A DNA stretch of 6,265 bases, from NCBI GenBank assembly GCA_964584935.1, contig CAZPBN010000043.1:1-6265 (forward strand), written 5' to 3'. Position numbers and translations under genes: made by a program. Under the pieces are notes generated by a model, which had not been told where the DNA came from, searched no databases, and saw only the letters and a program-made list of their open reading frames with translations. Shown piece after piece: positions 4,078 to 6,265 of the stretch. How positions within the stretch are numbered: position 1 is the first letter of the stretch; the number at the start of each line of letters is the position of its first letter. The stretch is from CAZPBN01 sp964584935 (GTDB taxonomy: Bacteria; Acidobacteriota; Aminicenantia; Aminicenantales; Aminicenantaceae).

Positions 4078-5259
4078 TTGACCAGAAAAAATATTGCCTT
4101 CATTTTGTTTTTCTTTTTGATTGTGTTCCCAGCATATTCCCAAAAGAAAAATTCTATCCAGGTCATTAATCTGAAGGTTGCAGCGGATGAAGAGTTCAGA
4201 GAAACCCTCAATTGGCAATTGGTGATTAAGAAACAAATTGCTTTTGCTTCCAATAAATTTGAAAAAAAGTTCGGAATTCAATTCAAAATGAAAAAAATAG
4301 TCTATTGGAACTCCGATAATTCCCTTCATTCCATGCTTGGTTTGTTAAATGATTTGAGAAAGAAAATTTCAAAAGGAGATTATGATATTGTTTTGGGATT
4401 TTCCGGTCAGCCCCATCTTGAATACAAGCAAAAAGGAATTGCCTCTTATCCAAAATGCTATGCCTTTGTGAGAAAAACATCCCCTTCTTTATCCAGAAGA
4501 ATCATCCTTCACGAACTGTGTCATCTTTTCGGAGCGATCGATCTCGATGAAAAGGGTTCTATTATGGATAAAACAGACTTGGGGGAGGAACTGGATTCAT
4601 TCACAACCCAAATCATCCGACTCAATAAAAACAGGCTTTTCGACACATATCATTTTCCCCTGAATAAAGAATTAAGAAGCAAAGCCATCATCCTTTATAA
4701 TCAAAGGAAAAGATTAAATAAAATGGAAACCGGAATCCACATCCATTTATCTTCAATCTATTTGGAAAACAAAGACTATGATTCTATGATTAGAGAATGC
4801 CAAGAGGCTTTATCGAGAGATCCTGAACTATATAATGTCCATCATCTTTTGGGAATCGCTTATAAAAAAAAAGGCATGATCGATCAAGCCATCACACAGT
4901 CCAAGAAAACTCTTCAGTTTCATCCCTCTCTTCCCGAAGCTTATTATAACCTAGGGATCGCTTATATGAAAAAAGAATTGTTCACTAAGGCTATCAAAAT
5001 GTATAGAAAAGCCATTGAACTCAATCCTTTTTATGCCAAAGCCTATTTAAACCTGGGGTATGTTTATTTACAGATGGAAATGGCTGATGAAAGCATTCAA
5101 TTGTGTCAAAATGCTCTTAATTTATATCCCCGATACGCAGAAGCCCTGTCAACTCTCGGAGCTGCCCTTATATTAAAGGGAAATTATCCAGAAGCAGAAC
5201 AGTATTCCCTAAAGGCATTAAAAATAAAAAAGAAACCTGGTACGCCCGGAGGGATTTGA
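4078..5259 (+). CDS. Exported HExxHxxGxxD metalloprotease-like protein with C-terminal TPRs
   Basis: The 393-residue product begins with a Sec signal peptide (MTRKNIAFILFFFLIVFPAYSQ; cleavage probably after about residue 20-22), so it acts outside the cytoplasm. Residues 25-215 form a protease-like domain. IILHELCHLFGAID carries H145, E146 and H149 with G152 and D155, an HExxHxxGxxD zinc site, and SIMDK (161-165) offers a Met-turn at M163. Known metzincins mostly use a third His here; Asp is used by snapalysin-type enzymes. About five TPRs follow (roughly 218-250, 251-284, 285-318, 319-352, 353-386), the best being YYNLGIAYMKKELFTKAI, probably a protein-binding surface. The TTG start is the only one that keeps the signal peptide: an in-frame stop lies at 4060-4062, AAGGTGA sits 4-7 nt before it, and the next in-frame ATG is codon 71. 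The last seven codons and the stop overlap tRNA-Arg on the other strand. Proteolytic activity is inferred. Confidence 0.85.
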   Translation: MTRKNIAFILFFFLIVFPAYSQKKNSIQVINLKVAADEEFRETLNWQLVIKKQIAFASNKFEKKFGIQFKMKKIVYWNSDNSLHSMLGLLNDLRKKISKGDYDIVLGFSGQPHLEYKQKGIASYPKCYAFVRKTSPSLSRRIILHELCHLFGAIDLDEKGSIMDKTDLGEELDSFTTQIIRLNKNRLFDTYHFPLNKELRSKAIILYNQRKRLNKMETGIHIHLSSIYLENKDYDSMIRECQEALSRDPELYNVHHLLGIAYKKKGMIDQAITQSKKTLQFHPSLPEAYYNLGIAYMKKELFTKAIKMYRKAIELNPFYAKAYLNLGYVYLQMEMADESIQLCQNALNLYPRYAEALSTLGAALILKGNYPEAEQYSLKALKIKKKPGTPGGI

Positions 5260-5313
5260 ACCCCCGACCTTTGGATTCGAAGTCCACCGCTCTATCCGCT
5301 GAGCTACGGGCGC
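5238..5313 (-). tRNA. tRNA-Arg(TCG), CCA encoded
   Basis: On the minus strand acceptor GCGCCCG pairs with CGGGCGT (one G-U pair), followed by discriminator A and a genomic CCA (5238-5240). The D-arm is GCTC/GAGC with loop AGCGGATA. The anticodon arm has stem GTGGA/TCCAA around loop CTTCGAA, anticodon TCG, decoding CGA and by wobble other CGN codons. The first pair of the anticodon stem is a G-A mismatch. The T-arm is GGGGG, TTCAAAT, CCCTC with a mismatch or shift at its base. The 3' end overlaps the end of the plus-strand metalloprotease-TPR gene by 22 nt. Confidence 0.93.
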
Positions 5314-5361
5314 ACTGTTTATAATTCCAATCACATCGTAACTAATTCTAAACTTTATAAA

Positions 5362-5389
5362 ATAATATTTATTTAAATATTTAAGGCAA
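5362..5389 (-). promoter_or_regulatory. Candidate promoter of tRNA-Arg
   Basis: On the minus strand TTGCCT (5384-5389) is followed after 16 nt by TATTAT (5362-5367). The start would fall near 5355, about 40 nt before the tRNA. The stretch between is almost purely A+T. Confidence 0.4.
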
Positions 5390-5429
5390 GAGAAAATGTC
5401 ACTAAATATGGTGAATTGAGAAAAATATA

Positions 5430-5999
5430 TTACTCTTCTTCTTCTTTATATTCGACCGAATTGAGATGCTCTATTCCCTTTTCTGTAATCTCCATATAGG
5501 TTTTGCCCTGGTCTTCATGAAAATCAATCAATTCATTATCCAGAAGGTCACCCAGAACTTCTCTATATTGTTCGACATCCTTATCCGTATATTTCTTCAA
5601 ATAATAAGCAAGGACAAATTCTGCTAAAGCCCTGTTTGTATCTGTTCCTTTTAACACCTTAAGTATGAACAAATGATAATTCTGTATATCAACATTATTT
5701 TTTAATTGAACTGAAGGTTTTTTCTTCTGAAATACGCTGTCCGTTTCCCTTTTAATACTTTTGATTTCCTCTTCGGTGAGTTTGTATTTTTGATATAAAT
5801 CTCCAATATCTTTCTTTGCCAGTTCAGCGGAAAAACCCAACTTCATATAATCATCCTTTAATTTGGATATTTCTTTTTCCATGGGTTTTCTTATTTTTCT
5901 CTGAATAATAAATTCCCAAATAAGTAAAGCGACAATCACTCCCCATAAAATGACTTCATGGAGCTTAAGATTAATGATCCAATTGATAATATTATCCAT
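5430..5999 (-). CDS. Membrane-anchored coiled-coil protein with winged-helix-like C-terminus
   Basis: I do not recognise the family. The 189-residue protein has one N-terminal transmembrane helix (about residues 13-33, HEVILWGVIVALLIWEFII) and then a basic RKIRKP stretch, which puts the rest in the cytoplasm by the positive-inside rule. A charged, probably coiled-coil region (about 38-90) follows, then a compact C-terminal domain (about 105-180). There helices containing YHLFILKVLKG, RALAEFVLAYYLKKY and VEQYREVLGDLLDNELI lead into a hairpin IDFHEDQGKTYMEITEKGIE. That helix-helix-helix-wing order, with L-D-x-E-L-I before the wing and ITEKG after it, is typical of winged-helix domains. The tail is EYKEEEE, encoded by a CTT repeat on the plus strand. 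The frame also allows a GTG start at 6011 (four more residues), but the ATG at 5999 has GTGAG 11 nt upstream. The gene stands alone between tRNA genes. Confidence 0.75.
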   Translation of the reverse strand: MDNIINWIINLKLHEVILWGVIVALLIWEFIIQRKIRKPMEKEISKLKDDYMKLGFSAELAKKDIGDLYQKYKLTEEEIKSIKRETDSVFQKKKPSVQLKNNVDIQNYHLFILKVLKGTDTNRALAEFVLAYYLKKYTDKDVEQYREVLGDLLDNELIDFHEDQGKTYMEITEKGIEHLNSVEYKEEEE

Positions 6000-6045
6000 T
6001 CTCAAATACACTCACTTGATTTTATGTATATACACTTTTACCCTT

Positions 6046-6073
6046 AATATATCACTTTTTAAAACAAAGGCAA
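6046..6073 (-). promoter_or_regulatory. Candidate promoter of the membrane-anchored winged-helix-like gene
   Basis: On the minus strand TTGCCT (6068-6073) and TATATT (6046-6051) are 16 nt apart, giving a leader of about 40 nt before the ATG at 5999. The -35 overlaps the left arm of a 7-bp inverted repeat, CAAAGGC (6065-6071) with GCCTTTG (6114-6120). Confidence 0.4.
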
Positions 6074-6128
6074 ATTAAAATTCTAAAACTTTTTAATAAA
6101 TGCTAGAATCTTCGCCTTTGATTTCATA

Positions 6129-6155
6129 TTGACAATCAAATCAATTCCATATAAA
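6129..6155 (+). promoter_or_regulatory. Candidate promoter of tRNA-Gly
   Basis: A perfect TTGACA (6129-6134) is followed by TATAAA (6150-6155) with a short 15-nt spacer; reading the -10 as TAAATT gives 17 nt. The start would lie about 30 nt before the tRNA. The -35 sits in the loop of an inverted repeat, TTTGATT (6117-6123) with AATCAAA (6134-6140). Confidence 0.5.
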
Positions 6156-6194
6156 TTTATTTTTTGAGTTGATCCATTTTGCAGGAACAATTGA

Positions 6195-6265
6195 GCGGGC
6201 ATAACTCAGTGGTAGAGTACGAGCTTCCCAAGCTCGGGGTCGCGGGTTCAAATCCCGTTGCCCGC
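6195..6265 (+). tRNA. tRNA-Gly(CCC), lacking only the last bases at the window edge
   Basis: Acceptor GCGGGCA pairs with TGCCCGC, the last bases of the window. The D-arm is ACTC/GAGT with loop AGTGGTA. Anticodon stem CGAGC/GCTCG encloses loop TTCCCAA with anticodon CCC, decoding GGG. The variable loop is GGGTC, and T-stem GCGGG/CCCGT encloses TTCAAAT. The discriminator base and any CCA lie beyond 6265. Confidence 0.95.

Noticed and set aside
4026..4480. Minus-strand ORFs within the metalloprotease-TPR gene
   Set aside because: They are antisense shadows of a gene with a signal peptide, a zinc motif and TPRs on the plus strand.
5395..5425. Possible terminator between tRNA-Arg and the minus-strand gene
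   Set aside because: Only a 4-bp TCAC/GTGA stem can be formed, too weak to call.

Overview
The window is AT-rich bacterial chromosome, studded with single tRNA genes and short decaying gene fragments. The Shine-Dalgarno sequences are of the AGGAG type and the candidate promoters are sigma70-like. There is an RmuC homologue and an exported protein with a Sec-type signal peptide. Together these suggest a free-living bacterium, probably Gram-negative in type. A secreted metalloprotease-like domain joined to TPRs, PIN/RHH toxin-antitoxin debris and a GGGACACAATAC inverted-repeat element would suit an anaerobic environmental lineage such as Aminicenantes or a deltaproteobacterium. That is an impression, not a placement.

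Left part (1-1600), minus strand unless stated. The 5' part of tRNA-Thr(TGT) lies at the edge. Next comes a toxin-antitoxin pair: an intact ribbon-helix-helix antitoxin overlaps, by ATGA, a PIN toxin that has lost its C-terminal half. Behind it is a 104-bp element with 21-bp terminal inverted repeats (700-803). The element abuts the cut 3' side of a pyrroline-5-carboxylate-reductase-like gene that has also lost its Rossmann N-terminus. A small plus-strand ORF for a possible membrane protein (1313-1591) starts a few bases beyond the other end of that fragment.

Middle part (1592-3745). About 500 bp without a convincing gene hold a small hairpin and three pairs of helically phased short direct repeats. 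They end at a complete tRNA-Lys(CTT). A plus-strand rmuC gene follows; its start is best placed at the ATG at 2296, behind a palindrome-containing promoter. Four bases beyond its stop, and convergent with it, ends a minus-strand gene for a small multi-pass membrane protein (DUF2784-like).

Right part (3746-6265). A dead N-terminal stub of an FAD-dependent oxidoreductase (geranylgeranyl-reductase-like) keeps its promoter, Shine-Dalgarno sequence and dinucleotide-binding motif, but is frameshifted and stopped after about 35 codons. Then comes a 393-aa secreted protein combining an HExxHxxGxxD zinc-protease-like motif with about five TPRs. Its last codons and stop lie inside the antisense strand of tRNA-Arg(TCG). 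A minus-strand gene for a membrane-anchored coiled-coil protein with a winged-helix-like C-terminus follows. tRNA-Gly(CCC) closes the window.

No single pathway or operon links the genes. Only the antitoxin-toxin pair is an evident operon. The most distinctive items are the inverted-repeat element in the reductase remnant, the metalloprotease-TPR protein ending inside a tRNA gene, and the membrane-anchored winged-helix-like protein. I see no CRISPR array, rRNA or complete insertion sequence.
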